From Raphanus sativus (lineage: Eukaryota > Streptophyta > Magnoliopsida > Brassicales > Brassicaceae), in NCBI RefSeq assembly GCF_000801105.2, contig NC_079511.1, positions 19,615,792-19,679,791 on the forward strand: a stretch of DNA of 64,000 bases. The letters run 5' to 3'. Every line of letters begins with the position of its first letter. Position 1 is the first letter of the stretch. This document shows positions 11,473 through 23,300 of the stretch, piece by piece. The position numbers and the translations under genes are program-made. The notes beneath the pieces were generated by a model, which saw nothing but the letters and a program-made list of their open reading frames with translations, was not told the origin of the DNA and made no database searches.

Positions 11473-13806
11473 CTAGATTTTGATCCGCGCTTTGAAAGCG
11501 TGGATTTATTTTTAAAATTAAAAAAAAAATTGTTTGTATAAATTTATGTATAAAGTGTATAGGTATAAACGTATTTATCTGGAACTAAAGAATAAAAAAA
11601 AAGAAATCAAATCGAACCGAAGTTCATAAATAACCAAATAGATCCTCTATCTCTGCAACCGAAAAAATCGAAATCGAACTGGAACCAAACGAAAAGCAAA
11701 TGAGTAACCAAAATTTTTAAAATACATATTATATAACAACAAATATTAATTATGTTTAATTTCTGAATAACCAAATTTCCTAAAATGCAATTTATAGACT
11801 AAATTACCCAAAACAACGAATTACCAGAATATTTCAAATCCTAAATTTTTAAAATCATCCATGAATGCCAAGGATTGATCAAAAAAAAAAAATCCATGAA
11901 TGCCAAGGGCAAATAGTGTATCTACATTTAAATATATGGGTCTATTTATTTGTCCAATTATTTAAGTCCTTTTAGTAGGGTATATTATGTGATTTACAAA
12001 AAAAAAATTATATAAATAATGTTTTCATATTCGATTTAAATCCACGGTCGAACATGTAAACTCGGTGACCCGTCTATAATCTGGTTTAGATTAGTGAAAA
12101 CTCATTTAATTAAAAATCTGACAAAATCAAGAAATCTGCCATTTACCCGTGACATGACACTCGTTGATCCAATAAAACCCCATAAAAATATGATAATATT
12201 TTCAAAAAAAAATTATTTAAACTTCTCATATACTTTTTAATAATACATTAAACTGAATAAAATATTTGATTTGTGATTTTCCACAATTTGGTTAAATTTT
12301 TAATATGTCATTCTAACAAAATAGTAATGGAAAAACTAAAATTTGTTGACATGATAATATTAGTTTATTTTCAATGTGATAATCTATTAGTTTTTTTTAG
12401 ATTTAAAATTAATTGTAAAATAAATTTTATTTAGCTGTATATTATCTTAACCTTTAGTTAACGTTCTAATTTGGTATTAAAATAGTTAATTTATTATTTT
12501 TCATGGCAAACAAAAAAAAGAAATTCAGAGAAAATATTTTAAATGTATAACTACATTTTTCATAAAATGAAACCTTTTTGAATCAATAGTTAATAATATT
12601 ATTTTCAAAAATAATTTTATATTATAATTTTATTAATCTATTGATCTGGGGTCAACCAGCTCGACCCAATAACCTAGTGATCCAGAATAGGGGTGGACGT
12701 TTGTGTTTCATTTGGGTTCGGTTTGGGTCTATTTGGATTTTGGATTTTTTGGTCAAAAATTTCAGTCTCATCCAGGTATTTATAAATTTTGATTCGGATT
12801 CAGTTTAGATCTTTGCGGGTTCGGGTTCAGATAATTCATTTAAATTATTTTAAAAAACTTAAAATTCATTATATTTTCAAAATTTCTCAAATCTATACGT
12901 AAAATAATATATTACATATATATTTGAACAACATATGTCATAGTGCCTAACATTGATATATATTGGTTTGGTTTGGTTTGAATATTTGGATATAGAATCA
13001 ATAGATTTTGAAGTATTTTGGTGTTTTGAGCATAATTTAGCTATTTTAGATATATATTTGATTATTTTTATACATTTTCAAGTATTTTGAACAACATAAA
13101 AATATCTTATGTATTTTGGATATTTTTTAGTATACATTATATCTAAAATAATTAATATATTTATGTATGTAAATTAATTTCGGATACATTCGGGTACTCA
13201 AAATAATTTGGTTCGGGTCGGTTCGATTTCGATTCTTTAAATATCAATGTTTTGAACCCGTTCAGATATTTAATCAATTTTAATTCAGGTTAGGTATTAC
13301 TTTCAAGTTATTATGTTTAAATTATTATGACTGTTTCATATTTACAACAATCACTATTAAGTTCTTAGCACAAAAAATAATCACGATTAAGCAACAATTT
13401 TAGATATGGTTCATAATGGTCATATACATGTTGAGTTTGTATTTTCTTGTCGTAGTCGTCCTGTATTTTCTTAATTTTGTATAATATGATCTATAACGAA
13501 ACATGATGGGACTATAATTTAAAACATGGTTTAAGGAGAACCAATAGGTTGACATTATAATAATTGAATTGATTGTGTTAATAAGTCCAAAACCAAAAGA
13601 CAAATCGTATTAATAAGGATCAATATTCTTTGTAAATCTAGGAGTATGTTTCGTAAATAATAAGGAGTAATAAATGATTTCATTTAAATAGTTGTATTGT
13701 TAGAGAAAATAAAGGTAAGACCAACAATAATTAATAGTTAATGAGTAGGTGCAGTAACCTTGTATAAGTATATTTTTTCAGAGTGTTTCTCTTTTAAAAG
13801 TATAGA
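11473..13806 (-). mobile_element. Non-autonomous Helitron, minus strand (2334 bp)
   Basis: The minus-strand 5' end begins TCTATACTTTTAAAAGAGAA at 13806, matching the TC plus ATTAAAAGAGAAG start typical of Brassicaceae Helitrons. The 3' end has a GC hairpin (11485-11503, CCGCGCTTT paired with AAAGCGTGG), then CTAG at 11473-11476. The flanking bases fit insertion between A and T with no target-site duplication. There is no Rep/helicase coding sequence, so it needs an autonomous partner. The interior is AT-rich, with a stretch of GGGTTCGG-type sequence at about 12690-13310 that may be an older insertion. Confidence 0.7.
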
Positions 13807-14318
13807 TTCTGAGAAAAACAAGGAAAATATTTTTTTTTTCAAAATTAATAAAAGCTGATTAGACAGTAAAAGACAAGTATTTTTTGATAGCTGGAACCCA
13901 CAAGACTTTATCTCTAATGCAAATATCATGGAACATATCTCAAGTTGTAGAAAAGATTAGGGACAATGGAAAAACCAAAATGATTTAAATTCGACCAAAT
14001 TAGTGGAAGACCTAAAGGCAAAGGTGGATAATCTATACTCAGATGATAATTATACTCAGATGATAATGAAACAATAGAAGACATGTACAGTTATACAAGA
14101 ATTAAATGATGCCTTTAAGGCTGAGGAACAATTCTAGAAGCAAAAGAGCAGAGTGTGATGGCTCAAAGAAGGCGTCATGCTACATTGAAAGTTTAAGCAT
14201 CTTACCTTTCTTTCCTTCTTTTATATAAAAAATTTCACTCTTCTTTTTTCTCATCTAGTCAAAGTAATTCTTTGCGTGTGACGAGTTATTGTTGAATTAT
14301 CCAAAGACCAGTCACTAG
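13807..14318. other. Intergenic DNA, nothing assigned
   Basis: AT-rich sequence between the Helitron and the presumed left edge of a gypsy LTR. It contains a direct repeat of CTCAGATGATAAT near 14040 and 14055 but no coding or structural signal. Confidence 0.5.
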
Positions 14319-14328
14319 TGTAGATTTC

Positions 14329-14424
14329 GGGGCGAGCTTTTGGTGGGATTTTCGGACAAGTTTTCAGCGGAATTTATGGGCAAGCTTTCGGCGGGATTTT
14401 TGGGCGAGCTTCCGGCGGGCTTTC
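14329..14424 (+). repeat. 24-bp minisatellite, four copies
   Basis: Four diverged tandem copies of a 24-bp unit of the form GGGCGAGCTTTCGGCGGGAT plus TTTT. They lie at the left end of the presumed gypsy LTR. Confidence 0.8.
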
Positions 14425-14867
14425 TAGTAAGTTTGTTGCCTCCATATTTCTAGTTTTATAAATCTTTTTAAGTTCTATTTTAGGAAAGTTTCTAAGAAAA
14501 CTTTCTATTTTAGGGAAGTTCTATTTTAGGAAGGTTTCCAATTTTGAAAACTTTATTTCCTGAGACTCTAAGCCTAAGTCGTTGATTCTTGTGTTGCAGT
14601 TGACCTCAGTTGACCATCTTCTGTTGTTCGTTCCAGCCGATTGCTAAAGTGAGGGCTATTCTGTTTAACCATGTGCTAGTTTAGTACTATTATTATGAAA
14701 AGTCTAGTATCGAAACATGTTCCTTTTTTTTATCTATCTGATTGAAGTCTTTTTTGTTTACCATCTTTTCTTGCTAAACCGGAAATAGGAGATTAGATGA
14801 TTCAACTGTTGATTGTATTGAATGATGTTAAATCATTTATTTATATTTGTATAATAAAAGTCTATAT

Positions 14868-15093
14868 ATGAGATTGTGGGGCACAAAAATGTTTGTGTTA
14901 ACGGCGCATTTGGAGATTGCTGGACACAAAGACGGTTGTGCTAGCGGTGCATTGTATGGAGATTGTGGGGCATATAGACGTCTATGCTAGCAGCGCATTG
15001 TGTGTGGAATTGCAGGGTACAAAGACGTTTGTACTAATGGCGCATAGGAGATTGCAGGGTACAAGGATGGACTCTTGTACCCACGGTGCATAT
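14868..15093 (+). repeat. Minisatellite of about 45-65-bp units
   Basis: Four to five diverged copies of a unit containing GGAGATTG, GGGGCACAAAGACG and a GCGCAT end. Two more related units resume beyond the hAT insertion at 15941-16020, showing that the array was longer before being split. The open frame 14917-15192 simply reads through the repeats and is not a gene. Confidence 0.75.
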
Positions 15094-15940
15094 CAGGGCC
15101 GTCTCAAACTCTATAGAGACCCTGTTCAAAAAGAAAACAAGGCCTTTTCCAAGAACTTGAAATCATTTATATGTTTTCCTGATAAAATATAATTATATCA
15201 ATCTAATTTTTTTTAATCTAAATAACACCATTTTCTAGTTTTTTATGCAAAACCACCGACCAAATTTTTTGGTTTGAGTGGAAGAGACATATTTTGGTTT
15301 TTTTAACTAAAAGTTTATGAAAAAACTTCTTTGAGAATATGATTTTTTTAGTTTTTTTACGTCTTTTATATCCATAACAGAAGCTATAACCTATAAAAGA
15401 ATAATAGAACAATAAAATCTTTAGAGTGGTAATACAAAATATTATAGAATCTTGATTTCAGGAATTGGAGACTTTTTTTTTCGACAAAAGCTTAGACTAG
15501 TCTTTCTTCTGTGTTTACTATTTTCTTTAGAAATATTAGTGAAAAAGTTATATATTTCTCTCCTATTTAAAGTCATTAATTAATAATATTTTTTAAACAT
15601 AATGAAGTAAGAATATTAACTTTCTAAACCTACATTGAATACTAAAACAAACGGCAACATCTATTTTTTTACTTTCCAAAATATATAATCGGTATATATG
15701 CTAATTACTTCCTAACTTATTGCATTTTTTGTTGATTGTGTTAACAAAACTAAATTGTAATTTATATTTATTGGTTAATAGATACGAAAAGTTAATTTTA
15801 AACAATAGTATCTGATTTTTTAAAAATATATGATTTTATATGTATAGCTATTACTAAAACAAATAGAAAAAATTATGGATCCTCTTAAATTTTGGACCAT
15901 GTTCGGCCGCTCCAGTTGCACGTGCAAAAAGATGGCTCTG
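15094..15940. mobile_element. Non-autonomous hAT element (847 bp)
   Basis: The left end CAGGGCCGTCTC and the right end (opposite strand CAGAGCCATCTT) form a terminal inverted repeat of about 12 bp with two mismatches. The flanks GTGCATAT (15086-15093) and GCGCATAT (15941-15948) are an 8-bp target-site duplication with one mismatch, as expected for hAT elements. It splits a minisatellite whose units continue on both sides. No transposase is encoded. Confidence 0.75.
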
Positions 15941-16610
15941 GCGCATATATTTATATCCTTATGAGTAGAATGCGGGGTGCAAAAGAATATCTATGTACTA
16001 TCAGCGTATTTGTTGTTTTGTGTGGTGTATTAAACGCCGTGTTTGTTACATAATAGAGCTAGGCCTACATGGTCGTAGTGCTATGTATTGAGTCTGTGGT
16101 TTGCGGTTAGCATCCCATACCTCACTGAGTGAGTTCCCTGTTACTCACCCCTCCTTTCTTTCCCCTTTCAGGTGGGACTGACGAGCAGGAGTGATTGCTA
16201 TCGGATTGGTGCTTTTGGGCATTTGCTTTTCTTCTTTTTCAAACTTGCGGTTTTAATGCTTTTATTGGTATTTTCGAGAATTATATTATTTAGATTTATG
16301 GTTATTTATTGGATTTATGGAGTTTGGAGATGATTTATGCTGAGTAATAAATGGAGATTTCAGCATTATTTAAGAATTATTATACGGGTTGTACATTTTG
16401 GTTTTAGAGTGGGGTTCTGTCCCGGCTTCGACCCGGGATGGCGATTTGTGAGATGCGATTTTAATCGGTTTTAGACGATTTTGAAAATATTTTTGGGAAT
16501 TTGGGGGTTTAAAAAAAAAGAAAAAGAAAGCACCTCTCTGCTGGTTACTATGTCTTAAATCGTAGGTATTCGGTTTCAGCAGAAGTTAATTGTTTTGCTT
16601 TTCCATTCAG

Positions 16611-17383
16611 ATGCCGCCGCGTAAGAGAGTTGTTTGTACTCAGGCCGCCAGAGCTGCTCGAGAGGGTGGAGATGAGCATGTGCTGCCTCCAGCTCCACCG
16701 ATTGATCAGGAGGCCTTGAGGCAGATGGTGCAAGATGCAGCCAGACAGGCCGCTCAGGAGGCAGTCCAGCAGGCTGCCCAGGAGGCTGCTAGGGTAGCTG
16801 CTCAGAAGGTTGCTAGGCAGATGGATACAGCTCAGCAGGGGCAGGGTCAGCAGATGCTGCGTGGTCCTCATATTCAGGTGCAGCAAGGTACACAGATTCA
16901 TATGCAGCAGGACGCTCCAGTTCAGGGTCATGGGAACCATCAGGTTCCAAGAGTTCAGGTTCCACCACCGCCACCTGCCATTCCAGTGTAGGAACCTGAA
17001 GTTGATGAGTCACTTATTCGGGTGATGGGGCAGAGGAACTCTGTGGATTTGGATCACTTTGCGGGTACAATGGATCCTACCGTTGTTTATAAGTGGAAAT
17101 ACAAACTGACTAAGTGTTTGAAGACTGTCAAGTGTCCACTCTACCTCTGCCTTAATATTGCAGAATTATAGCTCGGGATGCAGCAATATGGTGGGAGGGA
17201 GTGTGCTCGATGCGTGATGCTGATCCGACTTATGCCGAATTTCTCACCGCGTTCGACAGGAAATACTTTCCTAGGGATGTTATGGTACTTTTGTGTAGGA
17301 TCATTTTAGTACTACGGAACACTAGAAGATTTGTATCAAAACAGAGAATCGAGGTTAGAAGAGATGTTTTATTGATGGTTTGA
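16611..17383 (+). pseudogene. Broken gag of a Ty3/gypsy retrotransposon
   Basis: The frame opens with MPPRKRVVCTQAARAAREGG and runs through a Gln/Ala-rich coiled-coil-like stretch (residues about 30-85) to a Pro-rich tail, where a stop interrupts it at about 16989. Beyond the stop the same strand still encodes gag capsid blocks: DHFAGTMDPTVVYKWKYKL, then ARDAAIWWEGV after a frame disturbance, then TYAEFLTAFDRKYFP (ORF 17201-17383). These blocks are typical of chromovirus-type gag, which forms the virus-like particle. Homology ends near 17390; no protease or pol follows, so the element is truncated. The ATG at 16611 was chosen because it starts the conserved N-terminus. Confidence 0.75.
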
Positions 17384-18480
17384 GCAGGGACTACAATATC
17401 TGGTGTACAAACCCTAACTCTAGTCGCCTAAGCTCTAATCTCTTAGCCTCTGAGTGTCGATCCCTAGGGTTTGAGCCCCATTTTATAGATGTAGATTTCG
17501 GCTGAAGTAGGGCGAACTCTTCCATAATCGGAAAAATAGAAGTTTCCCCTTAGATAGAAACTTTCATTTTACCCAGGGGTCGATTTGAAAGCAGGGATCG
17601 GTCCGGAAGCAGGAGTCGGAACCTGATTCTTCTATGCATGGGTCTAGTTAGGACCCTACCCAGAAGCTGGAGGAAATTGGTGCCTGGATATTTTTTCCCC
17701 AACAGTTTCCCCTTTATTTCTCGATTTCATCATTGGAATCGAGGGATAACTTGTGTTCTTAAATCAACCTTAATCGTCCACGTCTCAACAATTTCCTCCT
17801 AGGCTGGATAAAGCTCTAGAATTCTTAGTTTCCGGGTTCGCCTTAGGTCGGGGCCGTGCTCGGAGCTTGGAGTAAGACCGCACCTTGCTAGGTAAATCGA
17901 GGTTTTCTTAGGTGTCTTTAGGTCTGGGACCTGATAGGAGACGATTGCGCGAGACTTGGACCCGGTTGGAGTTGATCATGCGAGGTTTGGAACTTGATAG
18001 AACTGAACAGACATGGTTCGGACCTTGATTACATGGCTGAAAAGGACCTTGGGCTTGGGATTTGGATGGAGACAGGGCTTTACCTCGCGTGTTTCCTGGA
18101 ATATCTAGACCTCATCGTGGCCAATATCTAATTGAAAGAGAAAACACAATTCATCTTTCTTGGATATTCGGAGTTTTCAGACCTTGCCCTTATTTGAGTA
18201 AAATGGGCCTCGAATCGGATCATGCGACTGTTAAAATTTTCATGGCGCTCATCCCTCGCATGGCGATCCTACTGAGGCTGGTGGAGACCACTTAGGGTTT
18301 CCTTTTATTTTCCCTCTCTCTCATTTTGTCAAACCTTTCAACTTCTCTTCATTTCTCTTCAAGACTCTCGGCCGCTTCCATCTCTTGGAGATTTCTTCTC
18401 GCTTTCAACATGTAGCCGTCTTTCTCCCTCTCTTTTCTTTCTTTGCCTTGCTTTAAGCTTCCTCAACCGCATCTTTGATT
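17384..18480. other. Intergenic or upstream region of a retroelement-like gene
   Basis: No conserved coding sequence. It could be the upstream or LTR region of the broken retroelement gene beginning at 18481, but no terminal repeats or primer-binding site could be defined. The open frame at 18062-18295 has no recognised motif. Confidence 0.4.
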
Positions 18481-19410
18481 ATGTCAAGTGACACCCATAG
18501 TAAAACCTTAGATCCGCCGTCCACAGTAGGCAGTAGTATTAGGTCTAGGAGAGAGAGTGAGGCCTTAGATTCGGTGGATTCCTCATCCCTTTCTCTTGAT
18601 CTGACGGCTGAGAGTGAAAGCCCTAGGCTTGACGAGGTTACGATTGTTGAGAGCGTCTCCTCTGATGACGAGGTGGAAAGATCTTTGCCGATGGGACCCG
18701 GGTCAAGGATCAGGGAGAGTGACATCAATGGAGGAGGAAGTACGATCTCCCTCGAGGGACCATCATCCGGGCTCCGGGTCCCACTGATAGGATTTTGGAC
18801 TTCGGAGTCGATGAAGTTCTGATTTCTGAAGCTTACTTAGAATCGGGTTTCAGGGATCGCATCCCTTCACTGATTGCGAAGTTGTCGGAGTTCCTTGACA
18901 TCTCTCCCGGTCAACTCACTCCTCCAGCCTTGAGAGCCCTGATAGCGATCCAAAATCTAGAAGACCTAGAGAGTTTGGTGTTAGGGGTGAATGATGTCCT
19001 GTACTCCTACTATGTTGGCTCCTTACCCGGGGTAGGAGGCAAATATTACCTCCATCCTCGCAGCAGCAATTCTTTGGTCCGAGAGATTCAGAAAAAATGA
19101 TATGAAACGTCATCCAATCTCTAGTGGTGAATGGGCGGAGAAATTTGCCTTTATGACTCTTCCAAGCTTCTCTCACATCTGACACATAGTCGGTAGGTTG
19201 CTATGTCTCTTTATAATTTTTGATATGATGCTGACTTGTTTTTTTTTTCTATTTCAGGCGTGTCTCGCTCACCCATACCAGAAGAAAAAGAGGTGGCTGA
19301 TCAAGTTCTTAGCCTTCCCATGGAAGATCAAACTCGCACTGTTTGCTATGTATCTTGGAAAAACTTTGTGCCAGATGGTCCATCAATTCTTTTCTACCAA
19401 ACTTTTTAGG
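18481..19410 (+). pseudogene. Broken retroelement-derived gene (putative gypsy-type transposon protein)
   Basis: A first frame (18481-18822) encodes a Ser/Glu-rich acidic N-terminus. The sense continues in another frame (18795-19100) with GVDEVLISEAYLESGFRDRI and QLTPPALRALIAIQNLEDLE, blocks I associate with the plant 'putative gypsy type transposon' family found inside retroelements. A stop at 19098-19100 is followed by more family-like sequence. A plausible intron with a GTAGG donor near 19194 and a TTTCAG acceptor ending at 19258 leads to an exon-like part encoding PEEKEVADQVLSLPMEDQT, which stops by 19410. The frameshift and stop make it a pseudogene. Function is unknown and the family assignment is from memory. 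Confidence 0.5.
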
Positions 19411-20070
19411 ATATAGTAAAGGAAGACTTAACTCCTATGATTAATAAATTAATATTTGATAATTTTATGGCACTAAGTTTAAGTTATATGAATATCTGCC
19501 TCATCCCAAGAAAAGAAAAACCAAATAAAATGTCTCATTTTAAGAGATTACGTCAAGGAAATCTTTTGTATCATTTCATCTTTGTCTTATGTACGGAAAC
19601 ACTCATTAGAGAGGCAGGCCAAGATAACCGGAATGCATGTCTAACTTGCCACCCCCCCCCCCAATATCACCCCTTTTCTTTGTTCACGACAGCATATTCC
19701 TTACAAGGCGGAGTCCCGTGAATGCGATAAAATCATAAAAGCCATAACGAATTATAGGAAAACTTCTGGACAATGTATCAACTATGATAAACCTTCTTTT
19801 CTCTTTGGTAAACATATCTCTAGGAATGTAAATTTCCCCGTTCTGAAAATGTTTTGTCAAATTCTTTTGCTAAGATGCGAAAAGCGCTGTAAAAGAGAAA
19901 TATTATATTAATTATTATGTTTCGGTCTAATTTCTTAGATCACTTCAAGATTGAGTAATATACAGAAAACAAAAACAAAAATTTGGTCGAAGTAGTCTCC
20001 CTTATTGCTTTCACTACACGTGCATATGATTATAAGTATTTCCATTCACATTATTGGTGTTTTAAAGTTC
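19411..20070. other. Intergenic DNA, nothing assigned
   Basis: AT-rich sequence with a run of ten C at about 19653-19662. The open frame 19437-19721 runs through this C tract and shows no family motif. Confidence 0.45.
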
Positions 20071-20075
20071 CTCAA

Positions 20076-20385
20076 TATTGAAATAACTGGCGTCAATGAT
20101 CTTGATAGAGAAGTAATCGAACACAAGAAAGCTTTGTAATCACACGCAACAAGAACTCTTCTTATTAAAACCTTGAGGAAAATCTCTCAAAACCTCAACT
20201 TACAAACTCATAAAACTCACACAATATATCATCACATGATATCTCTATATATAGTTATAGTTTATCCTAATCCTATTAGTAATTATAGATTTAGATAACT
20301 CCTAAATCTACTCAACACTTATCTCCTCAATACTAATAGATTAGGATGACTTCTTTCTCACGCTTCACTCAAGCTTATGTCAACA
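20076..20385 (-). repeat. 3' LTR of the Copia element
   Basis: A 310-bp long terminal repeat that appears identical to 24550-24859. The gag-pol stop codon lies inside this LTR (coding ends at 20358), so the last 9 codons are LTR-encoded. Confidence 0.93.
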
Positions 20386-23300
20386 ATCTCCCTCCTAAGC
20401 TTGAAGTCCATCTTGTCCACATCATGAACACCTATCAACTCGCGCATCTCCTTGAACTTGAGCCGAGCAAGAGCCTTCGTCAGTATATCTGCCTTTTGCT
20501 CAGTGCCTGGCACGTGCTCCACCTCCAACAGACCTTTCTCGACGCATTCCCTTATAAAATGGAACCTGGTATGGATGTGTTTACTGCGACCGTGAAACAC
20601 CGGGTTCTTTGTAAGGGCAATTGCAGAGCGGTTGTCTATCTTGATGATTGTCTTCTCAACCGGAGCTCCCAAAACTTCGTGAAGTAGATCCTGAAGCCAA
20701 ATGGCTTGTCTCGCTGCCTCAGTACCCGCCATAAACTCAGCTTCGCAGGACGAGAGAGCCACCGTATCCTGCTTCTGAGAACACCAAGTGATTGGACTGT
20801 CTCCAAAATAGAATATGTGACCCGTCGTGCTTCGTCCATCGTCTTGATCAACATTGTGACTACTGTCACTGTAACCAATCAACCTTGTTGCTCTCTCTGT
20901 AGTTCTTGCAAAAGTCAAACCGTATGATGTAGTACCTTTAAGATACCTTAAACACTGCTTCATCGCTATCCCATGTGATTCCTTCGGGCTCTGCATATAT
21001 CTAGACAAGACGCCTACGCAGTAAGAAAGATCCGGTCGAGTATGTAACAAGTACCTGAAACAACCAATTATCTTTCTATAGTTTGTGGCATCAATGTCTC
21101 TCTCCTTCTCGGATTTTTCAAGCTTCAGACCAGAGTCCATCGGAACGTGTACAGGGTTGCACTCACTTAAGCCCGCTTCTTCTAATATCTTCAGTGCATA
21201 TCTCTTTTGACTCAGAGTTATACCATCCTTATGTTGTATGACTTCGATTCCCAGGTAATAACTCAACCTCCCGAGATCACTCATTTCAAACTTAGAGGCC
21301 ATCTCCTGTTTGAACTGGTTTATGCTTCTCATGCTTGCTCCTGTCACAAACAAATCATCCACGTAAACCGCGACAACAAGAAGCCCATTACTCGTCACCT
21401 TCCTGTAAACAGATGGCTCCTTTAGACATCTTATAAAACCAAACCCAATCAGAATCTTGTTAAGCTTGTCATTCCACGCCCTAGGGGCTTGCTTCAAGCC
21501 GTACAAGGCCTTATTCAACTTATAGACCTTATGCTCACTTCCTTTAACCTCGAAACCTTCCGGCTGTGTAACGTAGACTGTCTCTTTCAGTTCGCCGTGA
21601 AGAAAGGCCGTCTTAACATCCAAGTGATGTATCTCCCATCCACTAGTAGCAGCAAGATTGATTAGAAATCTTATTGTTTCTATTCTTGCTACAGGCGCAA
21701 ACACCTCTTCATAATCAATCCCATAGCGCTGAACGTAACCCTTTGCAACAAGTCGAGATTTGTACTTGTTGATACTTCCGTCAGAGTTCTTCTTGAGCTT
21801 AAAGACCCACTTTAGTCCTATGGGCTTCGCACCAGGAGGCAAGTCAACAAGACACCACGACTTAAGCCTAGTGATAGATTCAATCTCATCTTCACATGCT
21901 TTCAACCATTCCTTTAGATTCTTAGCTTCTTCAAACGTGCGTGGCTCTTCATTCAGATATGCAAGTAACAGCTCTCCTTCTTCTTCAGAACAGAGCACGT
22001 AATCTTCCAAATATGCAGGTAGCTTTGAAATTCTTTCAGATCGACGAAGGACTCTCGACTCGTTATCTGAACTTTCTCTGTTTTCTGCTTCTTCATCTGT
22101 CTCATGTTCTTCACTCAACACATCCTCATGACTCTCCTCTGTTTTTGGAGTAGTCAACTCAGTCTCTGTTCCAGACTCTGTTCCGAAATCTCCAATGGAT
22201 ACTTTAAAGCTTCCTCCGACTTGATCTTCCTTTCTGGAGTTCCAGTTCCAACCTTTGGATTCATCAAAGGTAACATCTCTGCTAACGACCACCTTCTTTG
22301 TTTGTGGATTAAACATTCTATACGCCTTGGAACCAGGCTCTGTTCCTAGGTGAACAAGCACACGAGATCTATCATCGAGCTTCTTTAGCAGCTTCCCATC
22401 AATCTTCGCATAGCCTATACACCCAAAGATCCTTAGATGACTTACATTAGGCCTTCTTCCGTGATAGACTTCATATGGTGTGCTCTCCTTAACAACCCTA
22501 GACGCTACTCGATTGATAAGATATGTTGAGTGCCTTATCGCCTCTCCCCATAGATAGTTTGGAACCGACATATGCTTCATGATGCTTCTGGTCATTTCTA
22601 ATAAAGTCCTGTTCCTCCTCTCGACGACCCCATTCTGCTGAGGACTATAGGGAGCTGAGAGATGTCGTTGGATCCCCGATTCATTACAGAAAGCATTGAA
22701 CTCGTGTGAAACGAATTCTCCTCCCCTGTCAGTTCTGAAAGTCTGAATATGTGCTCTCGTCTCTTGCTCAACTAGTTGCTTAAAGTGTTTGAATTTTCCG
22801 AAAGCTTCATTTTTATCTTTGAGAAGAATTGTCCACATATATCTTGAGTGGTCGTCTATGAGCACAAAGATATATTTATTTCCAGCGCTTGTATGTGGGG
22901 TTATAGGACCACACAAATCTCCGTGTATGAGTTCAAGCAATCTCGTGGCTCTGAAGGAGGATGCTTGTGGGAATGATCGTCTTGCTTGCTTCCCAACTAA
23001 ACATGATCCACAAATCTTCTTCTCAACATCGATATGTGGAATACCTGTGATCAGATCCTTTGATATCATATTCTTCATTGTGTCATAGTTTATATGACCG
23101 AGTCTCCCATGCCACCGACTCGAATCACTTATATCAGTTGAGAGGTAGCACATCGTTTCCTTTAGACCCATCTTCACCTTGTAGAGCCTGTTTCTTGACC
23201 TGGTTGCTTTGGCAATCAACTTGCCTTCACGATCATGCATTGTCAGATGTTCTCCTCTCATTCTCACATCACAACCAGCCTCCGTAGCTTGCCCTAGACT

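Larger units (their letters stand above)
14319..16395 (+). mobile_element. Putative decayed 5' LTR of a Ty3/gypsy element
   Basis: A possible LTR from TGTAGATTTCGG to TTGTACA. It is placed by a degenerate primer-binding-site-like run, TTTTGGTTTTAGAGTGGGG, just after 16395 (compare the initiator-methionine type TGGTATCAGAGC), and by a gag relic downstream on the same strand. It contains two minisatellite arrays and is split by a hAT element at 15094-15940. No partner LTR was found in the window, so both borders are tentative. Confidence 0.35.

Noticed and set aside
14917..15192. Plus-strand ORF of 91 codons
   Set aside because: It only translates the minisatellite units and runs into the hAT element.
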